NCBI RefSeq assembly: GCF_024763615.1
Contig: NC_077223.1
Coordinates: 80,290,627 to 80,354,626, forward strand
Reading direction: 5' to 3'
DNA length: 64,000 nt
Origin: Phlebotomus papatasi
Taxonomy: Eukaryota > Arthropoda > Insecta > Diptera > Psychodidae
Shown here: positions 31,658-43,600 of the stretch, piece by piece
Layout of the letters: every line of letters begins with the position of its first letter
Position numbering within the stretch: the first letter of the stretch is position 1
Translations under genes and position numbers: made by a program
The notes under the pieces: generated by a model
Seen by the model: the letters and a program-made list of their open reading frames with translations, nothing else
Told to the model about the DNA's origin: nothing
The model's database searches: none

Positions 31658-34600
31658 ATGTTGGTGGAAAATTTAAACTCCAATTGCAGAAAACTTTTCC
31701 AAAAAGTCAGGAAAAGAAAGCAATATAGAAAATTTAAGGACATTTTGAAGACGCTAGGAAGCAGTTCAATCTTCACATTCTTCCTTTATCAAATGTTCCT
31801 CTACCGTTTTTATCCTTCTTTCTGGATTATTTTATTAATTTTCACTATCACGTCCGTTTTTGCATTTCGCCAGAGATTCTTCAAATGCTTCATGGTGCTT
31901 CTGATTCCTACTTTAGTGAGCAAGCGTGGAAGATCAGCAATTGTAGGATATATCTTTGTCTTGACTCTTTCGGGACCTGTTGTAAATATCATGGGAAACA
32001 TTGAAGAGACAGTCCAAAGTTTAAGTTGTGCTCAGGAACATTTAAAAGGAATTCTTCAGAGGATTTTTGTTAGATTGAAGCGGCCCTTTGTTGAAATTAA
32101 ACACATGATCTCAAAAATTCAGGACTACGTATTGAAGACTATGCAAGAGATTGAAGACCGTTTGAGTTCCATCAGAGATAAAGTCATTGCAATGAGTACG
32201 CTTTAGCTATTTTTTATTTTTTATTGTAGCCGTTAAAACTAAGTTTTTTCCTTAGCCGGATTCATTCGTCAAGCTTTCGGATGGCTTAAGGATATTTCTA
32301 ATTTATGTCAAGATACCTTTGGGTCTCCTTATGAGATGTGCATTGACTCTCTAAACCGAATGGTAGACCAATGCAAAGAAGAGCTTGGAATCGCGTCAAT
32401 TGTTTGCAATGTGAATTATATCCTACATCCTTTGTGCGTTCCCATGGAAATCCTGGGCTTCATGTGCGTGGCCATTGAGTTTGTCGGAGAGGCCATCCTT
32501 AATGTTATTGAAGATAGTGAGTTCATTAAGCTTAAAATTAATTAACTTTGTACAAAAAATGCTATTCTTCATTTACAGTTACGAAACAATTTAGTGAAAT
32601 TATAAAGGAATTATTCCACTTCACCATTGAATTCGATTCTGACTTTGATTTTGAAATATCGACCTCTAAGAATTGGACAGAAATAAAGAAGAATATAGCC
32701 ATGGAAATAAAGAAGAGAACAGTGAAATTTATGGTTTTTCTCGATTTTATGGAGATTTTGTCCTTGATCTTCATTTTGTGGCTGTTTTACAAGTAAGTAC
32801 AAAATATTTAGAACAAATTTTATAACGATGGTTTTTATTCACCATGGTCTAAAACAAAACTTTTATAAAATTTGTTTTTAGTCTCTTTGAATAAATCCTG
32901 ACCGTTAATTAAATCCCTTCTATAGGGTCTTTAGGTACCAGGCCCAATATCTGAAGAGAGATGATTACAAGAATATATACATAACTCGTAATTTCCATGA
33001 GTTTGAACAAAAATGTGCAGAACGTGATCAAGATCAAGTTCTTCCATTGCGTGGTAAGGAATGTGATCGCTACACTGAGTTAGGATCCTTTTGGCTCATC
33101 CAATATGAACGACGAAAACTCATTCGATCTTTTCCTTTCCTACTCCTTTCGAACATTCAAATCTTCACGATCCTCTTCACTGACTACACTCTGCATTGGA
33201 TTCTAGTTACTATTCGAGAATACGAAGCAAGTCACTTGCCTGTAATAACTTCAGGCCAGGCGATCGTTAAAGTTTCTGGAACCGGACCCCTTGCGGAAAT
33301 GTACAGGAATATTGTACAAGAATTCGATCCAATTCTTAAGGGTTTTACAGCAGATTTTCGGCACTGCCTGCCCAATCCCAGTTCGCCAGATTTTGGAAGA
33401 TTTCGCACTATAATATGTCTTATAGTTATTTGTTGGTTGTTTCTCCTGTTGGAACCTCTGAGTTTGCGTGCCCAGCAAATAGTTATAGATTCTTATCATC
33501 CGGAAAGAGCGCGTAAAAGGGCAGCTTGGCTTCACGGAGAAATTCTTCGGCGACGCAAAAGCTTTCTAGCAGTAACAGCCCGGAAAATGGCGCAAATAAT
33601 TTCTGGGAACCAAGAAGATCATCAAGCTGGACTTTTTAGGTAAGGTTTATTGAATTTTCATTACGGTTGCCCTATACATATAGTTTAAGTTGTTATACTG
33701 GACATTCACGTGACCATTAACATCGATTGCCCCTACAATGCGTCAAGATGGTCAATATGTTATTTTAGGTTTTCGACTTATGCTTAAGAAATTGACTTGA
33801 AGATAAGTTATTTACGAATATTATACCAATTTTAAGATCTTTGCAAAACAAAATCCGAATAACCAAATTGGCGGCCTATTTTCACCAATTTGGTGGTGGA
33901 TATACTTTGACCCTCAAAAATTTAAGATGGCATTTTTACATATCCAAAAATAAAAGTAATTGTTTTGGAGTGATTGGACGACTTGGGGAGTAATTAAGGT
34001 CATGCATGATAATGGTTCTTGTACTGATTTTTAAGGGATAATCCCAATACCGGAAGCACGGATCTCTTAACGTTTGGATGACAAGTTTACAAACAAAAAA
34101 AGAAAGTACTTTCGCATCATTGAATTGAATTGAATTGAATTTGAATTTATTCATGCCCAAAAATACAGAGTACTTACATAGGACTATATTATAAATGTTG
34201 TCTTAATAAATTGAGTTTGTATTTAATTCGGAAAAATAGTAGCGGATGAGAAATCGAGAGAAAAAAAATATAATAAATAATAAATAATTTACCGTTTACC
34301 GGTTCTCAATCGATTTAAACCGATTTGTAAATTATTCGAAAGATTCCAAAAAATAATTTAAAAAGTCCTTTATTTTTATTTTGAGGTCCTAAGTCGTTAT
34401 CTCTAACCGTTTGGCCTCTAGAGCTGGCGACAGCCGGACGGACAGACGGACAAACGAACAAACAACGTAACGACATTTCTCAGAAATCGTCTGAAACGCG
34501 AAGATTTGTTGAGAAAAGTGCTCTGCGGGTGGTGGAAGGCGGATTTTTTTTTAAATTAAGGGATTGTATATAAATACTGCTCTTTCCGTGAAGTTTGTGC

Positions 34601-37600
34601 AGTAATAAATGAGTTGATAGTAGTTTACTGCAGAGGTGTGCAAGAACTGTTTGAAGCCGAACAAATATCAAATGAAACGTACGTTAATGGTCAAAATGCT
34701 ACCTGAACTGAACAAACTTATTTTGACGTTTATTCAGTTTCAAACGGTTCTTGCACATTGCACACCCCTGCTTTTCTGATTCATTACCGATTTAAGCCGG
34801 AAATTTCAGTTTTCGGTTGCAAATACACCCTCCAAGATTGTTAAATTTCGACAATCATAAATAAAAGATGGGGATATTATAAGTCAGAGTTGTGCAAGAA
34901 CCGTTTGAAACCGATCAAATGTCAAATGGAACTTACACGTCAATGGTGAAAACCAAGGGGTAACTCATATTGAGAAACCCTCGTCAATTGTCTGAGAAAC
35001 GCTTCGCGAAACCCGAGAAACCCACTTTTTGCATCGCGAAACCCGAGAAACCCAAAAATTGCATCGCAAAACCCGAGAAAACCAAAAATTGCATCGCGAA
35101 ACCCGAGAAACCCAAAAATTGCATCGCGAAACCCGAGAAACCCAAAAATTGCATCGCGAAACCCGAGAAACCCAAAAATTGCATCGTGAAACCCGAGAAA
35201 CCAGAAACCCTTGTCAGAAAAAATGGGAATGAGTTACCCCTTGGTCAAAACCGTCAAAACGCTACCTGAACAAACTTATTTATACGTTTATTCGGTTTCA
35301 ATGATTCTTGCAGACCCCTGTTATAAGCTATTAGGTACATAGAGAAAAATGTTTCGTAAATGCTTGTGAATTCCGACTTTGGAGTTACGAATGCCTCGTA
35401 ACATCGTTTAACCCACTTAAAAGTTGACAAAATTGACAAAATGACAAAATTTTACAAGCATTTACTGGGAAATGTTTACAAAAGAACAAAAACTGCTCGG
35501 TAAATAATCAGTTTAAGAACAATGTATGTGAAAAAATAGAATTACGAACTTTTTAGTGAGTTAGGGGAGGGGGGGCAGTTTCACCCCTAAATTACAAAAT
35601 GGATTTTGAGACCATTTTGCTAAAAGATGATAAAGAGAAGTAAAACTTTGTATATTCTGTGAATTACAGTTGGGTTTAGGGTTAATAAAAATAATAACAA
35701 TCTTTTAATTTCATTAGTCTATTGTGGAGAAATTCATTTCACTTGAAAGGCAGAATGTGTGAAAGTCCCCCATTGCGGGGCAATTTCAAGATAAATATGA
35801 CACAATTTTTAATATAGATAAAACGTGTTTATAGGCCTCTACACATTAGGAGCAATTTTCGTCAAAAATTGCATTTTTGACAGAATTTTGACGTTTCCAC
35901 CTGCAGCATTGCATGCAATTTCCTTCAAAAAAGCAATTTTTGACAAAAATTGCTCCCAATGTGTAGAGGCCTTAAAGGAAACTTTCGATACCAGAATTGA
36001 TTAAAATTTGTATTTTGAAGTCTTCTTAGACTCTAAAACAAAAATATAATCGAAGAAGAATTTAATAAGGGAATTTTAACACTAATTAATCATACAGAGA
36101 AAATAAAATATCGCCAAAGATTTCCAAGCCTATTTCTCATTAATTGAGCAATTTTCTTTAAATGTTTATACGAAGGAAAGGGCTAAGCTAATTCTGTACA
36201 TTGTTGGATCATTATATCGCCTTAGAACATGCGCTTTTTAGTATAACAGTTTTATAATAGTATTTTAAAGTCTTTAATTTTTATAATACTAAGAAAATTT
36301 TGCAATATCTTTCTGAAAGCATTCTGAAAAGATATTATATAATTCTTTATTAGCTTCCATTTTGGACCTTGTAACATTCATTGTTTAACCTAACTTAATT
36401 TAACTCTTTAACGACGAGACAGTTTTCGCTTACCGAAAATCAGCAATAAAAATGAAACCTATAAAGAGAACTTGTAAAACGTCTTACATCTAAACATCGA
36501 AAAGCAAACAGAGTCTGATTTGGTGTATTTTTTGTGTCTATGAACGATAGGGACAAAAATAGCCCAAAAATTTAAGTAATTTTTCTGACGATACCAATGA
36601 CTGATAATTTTCACTCTAACGAAAAATTTTATGTTTGAGTTTCCTTTTCCGAAACGGTTTTGGTTAAAAAAAACTGGAAGTATAAAAAATAATTAAAAAC
36701 AATTTTCAATATGAAAATTTAAAAAATCGTCATTTTTGAGCTTAAATATTTATCATATAGCAAATAGGTGGAGACTTGCAAAAAAATATCCTAGATTCCT
36801 TCAACCTTCTACTTTGCAATTACATATAAATACAAGAAAAAAAAATAACTTTAGGTAGTCAGGAAATATTATTTTCTTTATGGGAGACCGGTGTTCCAAT
36901 CGTCTTTAAAGGGTTAACATTAATACATATTTTTTGCAGCTTCCAATCTTCTCAAATAATCTGCCCCTCTTCCATCTTCGTTAAGAATTTCTCCTCTATC
37001 TTCCCTCCCTTTTAAATCCCTGTAGCACCCTACTAATACATGTCCTTAAATCGTCTAACCCTGTATTACAAAAAGCACACTCCGTCGTCCATCTCTCTAA
37101 TGCCTTTTCCCCGTTTTCCCATCTATATTTTGCAAGTATTTTTATCGCAATCCCTTTTTTCAAGTACTTCGGTATCCAAAGGGTCCATAGGAGCTTGTAT
37201 TCTTCTGTCAGTGCGTTATATCTTTCCTGATCTAACCATTCTCTTTTTTGTAACTCGCACCAGATGGACATTCCCTCGTTTAATCTTGTATTGACTATCA
37301 TTTCAGTGTAACCAACTCTTTCTAGGAACTTCCTTCTATACTTTTCTTCCATGTTGATTCCGGTTGATCATTTCTCCTCATCTCTTTTACACACTCTTTC
37401 AACACCTTGTTCGGACTTCTTCTAATATTTTCCTCGAACTTGATTGCTCTGCTAGCTGCAACCGTTGCTATCCTTTCCATTTTAGTTTCCGATTCTAAAA
37501 TTGCACTTTTTGTACTCTGTTTAAGTCCTAGTACCCATTTAAAATATTTCCTCTGGATCATTTCCAGCTCTCCGCAACTTTCGTATCCCCAAATTTCACA

Positions 37601-40600
37601 TACGTCGTAGAGCATTCCGCTTCTTATCAAACTGTTGAACATTTCTTTCCCTATACAGAAATTATCCTTAAATTGTTGATCTCCTATGTTCCAAATTTGT
37701 CCCAGTTTCTGCTGTGCCTTTTTGACTTGCTCCCTTAAATGATCACTGTTTTTACCATTATTTTTCACGATGTACCCCAAATACTTATACGTTTTCACTT
37801 CTTCCAGTTCCTGATTTCCCCATCTCCATCTCTCTTTACTAATTCTTCCACCTCTATTAAAAACCATAGTCTTAGTTTTTTCCACGCTTAATTGCAATCC
37901 TATATTTCCCAGGTAAGTCTCAAAAGATTTTAACATTTGCTTCACTGAAAAGATATTATAACAATTAAATTCATCATTTTTAAACCCTTAAGAAACACTG
38001 AAAGATTATTTTTCTATTATTTTTTATGAACTTTTAGGAAATACTACTTTCCATAACTTCGAACTTTATGGACAAAAACAGCTACAAAGCTATGTGGAGC
38101 ATTAAATAGCATTTCAGATGCTACTGAACTCATTGAAACCATTTGTAGGATTCACAGGTATTCCTTCCAGAAAAAGATCAACCTTTAATGAAATAATTTC
38201 ATTATTTAATTTATCAACAAAACGATCTATTTACAAGCCTCTCGAAAGATCAGCCTATTTGGCCTTTTGGGCAGACGTAAAGGAGTCCAAGACACACTCC
38301 CTGAATGCAACTACGTGACTGCGGCACTTAAGGGGGTTGTCTTTATTATCACGGTAGCACGTGACGACACTATCCATCAGGTGCGAGCACTTGTCCGAGC
38401 GCCTTGGGGCTGCCTCTTCTGAGTCCATTTGATGACGAACACTATCGAAAGTGCGCAAGAAATCCGCCTCTGAGCGCACGATGGTGTCCTGTAGCTTTCG
38501 CAGTTGTTCCTCGAGAGCTCGATCGTGACTAGGAGAAGGAACTGGGGGCGGAGATGCCGCTGGTGGAATAATTGGTTGGGATATCGGTGGAGCAACTTGC
38601 GGTGGTGGCGGTCGTGGAATATCTAAAAATAAAAACCGTTGGAAATTCAAAAATTGTTACATGTATGCAATAGCAGCTAACTTCATGCTTAGGGAAAATT
38701 GACCCAAGAAAACACTCACTCTGTTCATATCCCATGAGTCGCTTCATCACTTCCTCCGTCACTCCCACAACGTCCATCGCAGCATCTGTTTTGGGGTCAT
38801 CAGGCTCCACGGAATAGGAGCGCGTTGCGGAATTAGAAGCACCCATTTTCGCGAGCGGGGTTTGTGAGGAAAGACACTCTCGCACTGACAATTTCCCTGC
38901 CCAGCAAATAAAAGCACATGTGCTACTATGACATTGTCTGTAGACAAATCCAATGGGATGGTGGAACACTCCTTTGGTTCTCCGTTATGTAAAAAAAAAT
39001 TAAATTTCTAAAAATATTTTTTACAATAAATATTAATTTGTTAGATTTAGATATTTTGAAATAATCAAGGGGGAAATATTAGCTATATTAACCAAATATG
39101 ACCTATAGCTAGGCTCTACTGTAGAATGATTTTTTGCACTTTCCATTTAATTACAGTAGGAAAAGTTCTGGTAAGCATGTAGTGAAATCAAATCCTGTCC
39201 TGGAGAACTAAATTTATATCGTTTTTCGTCACAATTATCGTCAATTCCTCATTAAAACTAATTCTCGTGAAAAATTTCATATATCGTTCAACTAACGCCT
39301 TCTCTCTGTTGCAATGGAGGAAACTTACACCTTTCAAAAATTTAAATTTCAAAGAACATTTTCCAGTTAAAGAGTATTCGAGTGTAATTGTAGTCAATTC
39401 TTTGAGATGGTTTAGCGAAAAATAATAATTTAGTCACTTCTTTTAAATTCAAATTGTGGAAGTGCTTGGAAGTATCTGGAAGTGCTGGAAGTCACCTATG
39501 GCACTTCCAGAAGTGAAAGTCTTTGACGTTTTCCACACAAATTTAGAAAGTGCTGGAAGTGGTGTGCACGATATTTCGACTAATACCCAACTGTCTCCCT
39601 CGGATCGGGACGAAACTTGGCATGTAAGTAGGGTCCATATAGAAAGTTAACCAGCCACTGGCTTTTTACTGTGCGGCCTTTAGAAGTAGTCATTGTGACT
39701 ATTGATAGTCATGAATTTCTTATATATGAAAGTTTCTTTTAACATTTGTTGCTATTTTTCTTTGACCTAAATATCTTTGAAAATGCGTTTTAATTATGTT
39801 CAAGCTTGGTTCGTGAGTTACTGATGAACGTCAGAACCCTTTCATGGGATACACCTTCATGATAATGTCATAGGTCATCCGAGTAGACATATTAAACTTC
39901 TTCAAAGAAAATAATATTTTTAATATCTCCGAATTTTTCTTTCTGATTTTTTAAAAATAGCGAATAGGAAAAATTTCCTTTTCTTCTGTTCATTCTTTTC
40001 CTCTTTAAATTTTACTGCTGCCTTCACTTTTTTTTTTAATAATTTTTTTTGTTTTTTGTTCATATCTCTGCCATTTTTTATTCGATTGTGATGAGTAAGT
40101 AGTCGTTGGAAAGGTCTCAACGAGCTCTATAAGATACCCAAAAATGATAAAAAAATGGAAAATCACAACTGTCGAAATTTCAAGGTCAAAACTTTCAAAT
40201 CAAAACTTAAAGGGTTAAAAGAGAAAGATGTAAAATTTTAATCAATTGAATTTCACTCAATTGAAAAGGTGTGCCAGTGCTATAAGCTCTTATAGGCATA
40301 TTAAAATAAAAGCAAACTTTGTTAGATTAGATTAGATTAGATTAGATTTCAGTTTATTTCCTGCCTTTTGAATCCAACGATCCTTTCTTAAGACTATATG
40401 TACAATTTTTAGCTTGAGTTGCGACCGCCCATAATACAGAGTTCTAGCTTACAATGTGTTCCCTAATTAACTTTTTAAATTTCTTAAAAAGTTTAAACTA
40501 AATACATTTAAAATATATTATATAACATATATAAGGTAAAGTACCCTTACTCGACCGGGTTCCTCTATTCGACCGGTGGGTCAATTTTTGAATATTTGAT

Positions 40601-43600
40601 GGTGAATTTCATCAATTTCTATGAATTTGTCACTGATTCGTATTATTTAAAGAATAATTGACCTATTAATGTTAGATCATACACAAAATATTATAGCAAA
40701 TATAATTAAATTGAATAAATAAATCTACCGGTCGAATAGAGGAACCGGTCGAATAAAGGGTACTTTACCTTACTTTACATTTAAACTATATAAATTTAAA
40801 AAAAAATCAGCCACTAGGACTTGATTTTCGAAGATTTTTTGGAAAAAAACTTACTTTTCGGTGCAAAAGATCGCTAAAAGTAGAAATCATCTGAAATTAA
40901 AAACAAAACAAATATTTCCTGTTGGCAGTTAAGTGAAAATTGTATTTGAAGGAAGGATTTTTAAAATAAAATGTAATTTAGTGTTTTGGGACTTTTGGGA
41001 GAATTTCAAACAAAAAAGAATCATTTTTGATGTATGTTACACCACGTTTTGCCTTGTAAAATAATTTGTGATCAAGGAAACATAAAATCATCCGTTAAAG
41101 GCCTGGTTTAACTCATCTGATTACAGGGAATAAATTTTTTTTTTATTTCAGATTAACCAACTCTGAGAAATCTTGTCCACCGAAATGTTAGTTATTTTCA
41201 AAAAGATTTCCGAAAATCAGATCTTAATGGTTGAATTTTTAAAATTGTTAAATGAAAATTTCAGAAAATATAGGTAAATGTTCTTAATTTACGCTGAAAA
41301 AATAGATAAAATATGTTGATTTTTAGTCTTTTTGATCTACGTAGCCCTTTAAACAATTAAGTAGCTATGACGTTATATTTCAAACCGGCATGTTCTTTCA
41401 GCTCAAAGCAACTTCAAGTAATTTTAATGGCGTCTAACTTATACGAGCCTCAGACCTAAGACTTAGCCATCTGGCTTAACTCCTCTAATTCCTAATCAGG
41501 CACGATTTTTTTTGAAAATTGTTGTTTGATTGGATTATAAGGGCAAATGATTCATTTAATTTTGAATAATCAATAAAATTTCTTGTTATTTAGATCTTTG
41601 AAACCTTCGGGAATTGGGCTAAACATCCAGTCTGAAGCCGGTATTATGTACTCTTATCTTAAATTCTAAATTTAATAGACTTGTAATTATTTTAAAATGC
41701 CAAATTTCCTTAATCCTTTTTAAGCTAAAACATATGAAACTTTAAAATAACAAGGCTGAAATGGAAATGTTAAACTTTTTAAATTAAACTTTTAGGGCAG
41801 ATTCACATTAACAATAAAATGCTCGCCGTAGCCTCACCGTATTTCGTTAATTTACGCATTTTTATTGCAATTATTATGCAAATTTTCCATTACCGTATTA
41901 CCTTATCTCATACTCGGTGACACTAGGTGAAAATAATATAAGAAAATTGAAGAAATGAAAGGAAAATTCGATAAACGGTGAGCAAAAAAAACTGTAAAAG
42001 AAATTAATCGTACAGTTTTTTTGCTCATCGTTTATCGCATTTTCGTTTTATTTCTTCAATTTTCTTATTTTATTTTCACCCAGTGCCACCGAGTATGAGA
42101 TAAGGAAATACGATAATCGAGAATTTGCGTAAGAATTGTAATGAAAATGCGTAAATTAACGAAATACGGTGAGCATTTTACTGTCAATGTGATTCTGCCC
42201 TTAACCCTTTAACGACGAGACTGTTTTCGCTGACTGAAAATCAACAATAAAAATGAAATCGATAAACAAAATCCGTAAAAGGTCTTACATCTAACCTTAG
42301 AAAGTCCAACGAAGTCTGGATTTGGTGTATTAGGTGAGATTCTTAACAATCTCACCTACTATAATCCTAACAAAATTTCATGTCCTCCGATCGCGCTCAA
42401 ACTTGGCCAAAATGTGTTTCAGCACTTCCTGATCACGAATATATATGTGGCTAATTTACGTTCCCGGCCGGCCGGCCGCTCTTTGGAGCTTAATAGCTCA
42501 TAAACTAAAAAAGATATCGACTTGCGGTTTTCGGCAAAGGTTATATATCGGGTGAAAATTGCAACTTGGTGCATAGACCCCCCACCCCCCACCCCTCCTT
42601 CCGCCATTTTGAAGACCCCCCTTTTTTTGTTTTCTCAATAGCTCCGCCCCTATGGCATTCAGCGGACTCAAATTTTAGTATGTTATAGCTGGGCCTTAGA
42701 GCTTTCCATCAATACCAAACTTAAGGTCCCCCGACCCCCCTGACCCGAGCTATAAGGGTCCAAAAAAAATTTCTTAAAATGGCCATAACTCTTGTTCTAA
42801 TTGTCAGAATTTAAAAAGTGAGGGCTTTTTGGAAAGCTCTCGTGAAATTCCACTTCTCCTTCTAACATCGCAAGTTCATAAAACCACCGCTAAGGGCGCT
42901 TTTTTTAAAAAGAAAATTTTTAAATCTTAAAAGTTAAATAACTCAAAAATTTCATTGTGCATCGGGCTGAAAATTTAGTATGTTGTAGCCGTTGATTATA
43001 CCTATCAAACAAAAAAAAACCATAAGTCGATCCATAACCCCTGACCCGAGCTATAAGGGGTCAAAGTTCGAACATTGACCGGCCTCTATCTCCGGTTCTA
43101 ATTAACATAGCGAACTAAATTTTACCTTTTTGGTTTCGTCTCGATGAGCACTTTCAGATGGAAGTTCAAAAAGTCACCACAGGTGGCGCTGTGATAGCGT
43201 CAAAATTCATCGAAATTCAAAGTCACTTTTCTCAAAAACGGCATTGTGCAAGTTAATGAAATTTTAGTATGTTGTAGTCCAGTCTAGGACGTTTCCAAAA
43301 TGGTGCGTATGTGCGCTGTGGTTTCAATAGAACCGGAGATATGAGGGGTCAAAGTTCACGAAATTCAAAAAATCATATCTCCGGTTCTATGTGACCGATT
43401 TTGATGAATGAGGGCTTAAACGAAAGATCTCACCAAATGCTACAACTTTCTAGAATGTTTGAACTTCGTGGGACCAACACCAGGGGCGCCACAGTCGAAA
43501 AACCAATTTCAATATCACATAACCTCAATTATCTCGACTGTCGCTGAACCGATTTTGATAATTACTTCAACATAATTGTAGAGGACATTTGTCTCTACAT

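Larger units (their letters stand above)
34885..35320. mobile_element. hAT-like MITE, copy 3, interrupted by a second element
   Basis: Starts CAGAGTTGTGCAAGAACCG and ends TTCTTGCAGACCCCTG, flanked by TTATAAGT and TTATAAGC (7 of 8 match). It contains a 290 bp insertion at 34954-35243; without it the element would be ~140 bp, like the other copies. Confidence 0.82.

Noticed and set aside
34981..35201. CRISPR-like array
   Set aside because: The 30 bp units are directly contiguous with no spacers, and the genome is eukaryotic.
34970..35269. Repeat-protein-like open frames on both strands
   Set aside because: A 30 bp array without stops opens frames automatically; both strands cannot both be coding and there is no start or promoter context.
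37040..37294. Plus-strand open frame opposite the reverse transcriptase
   Set aside because: Shadow of the minus-strand retrotransposon coding region.
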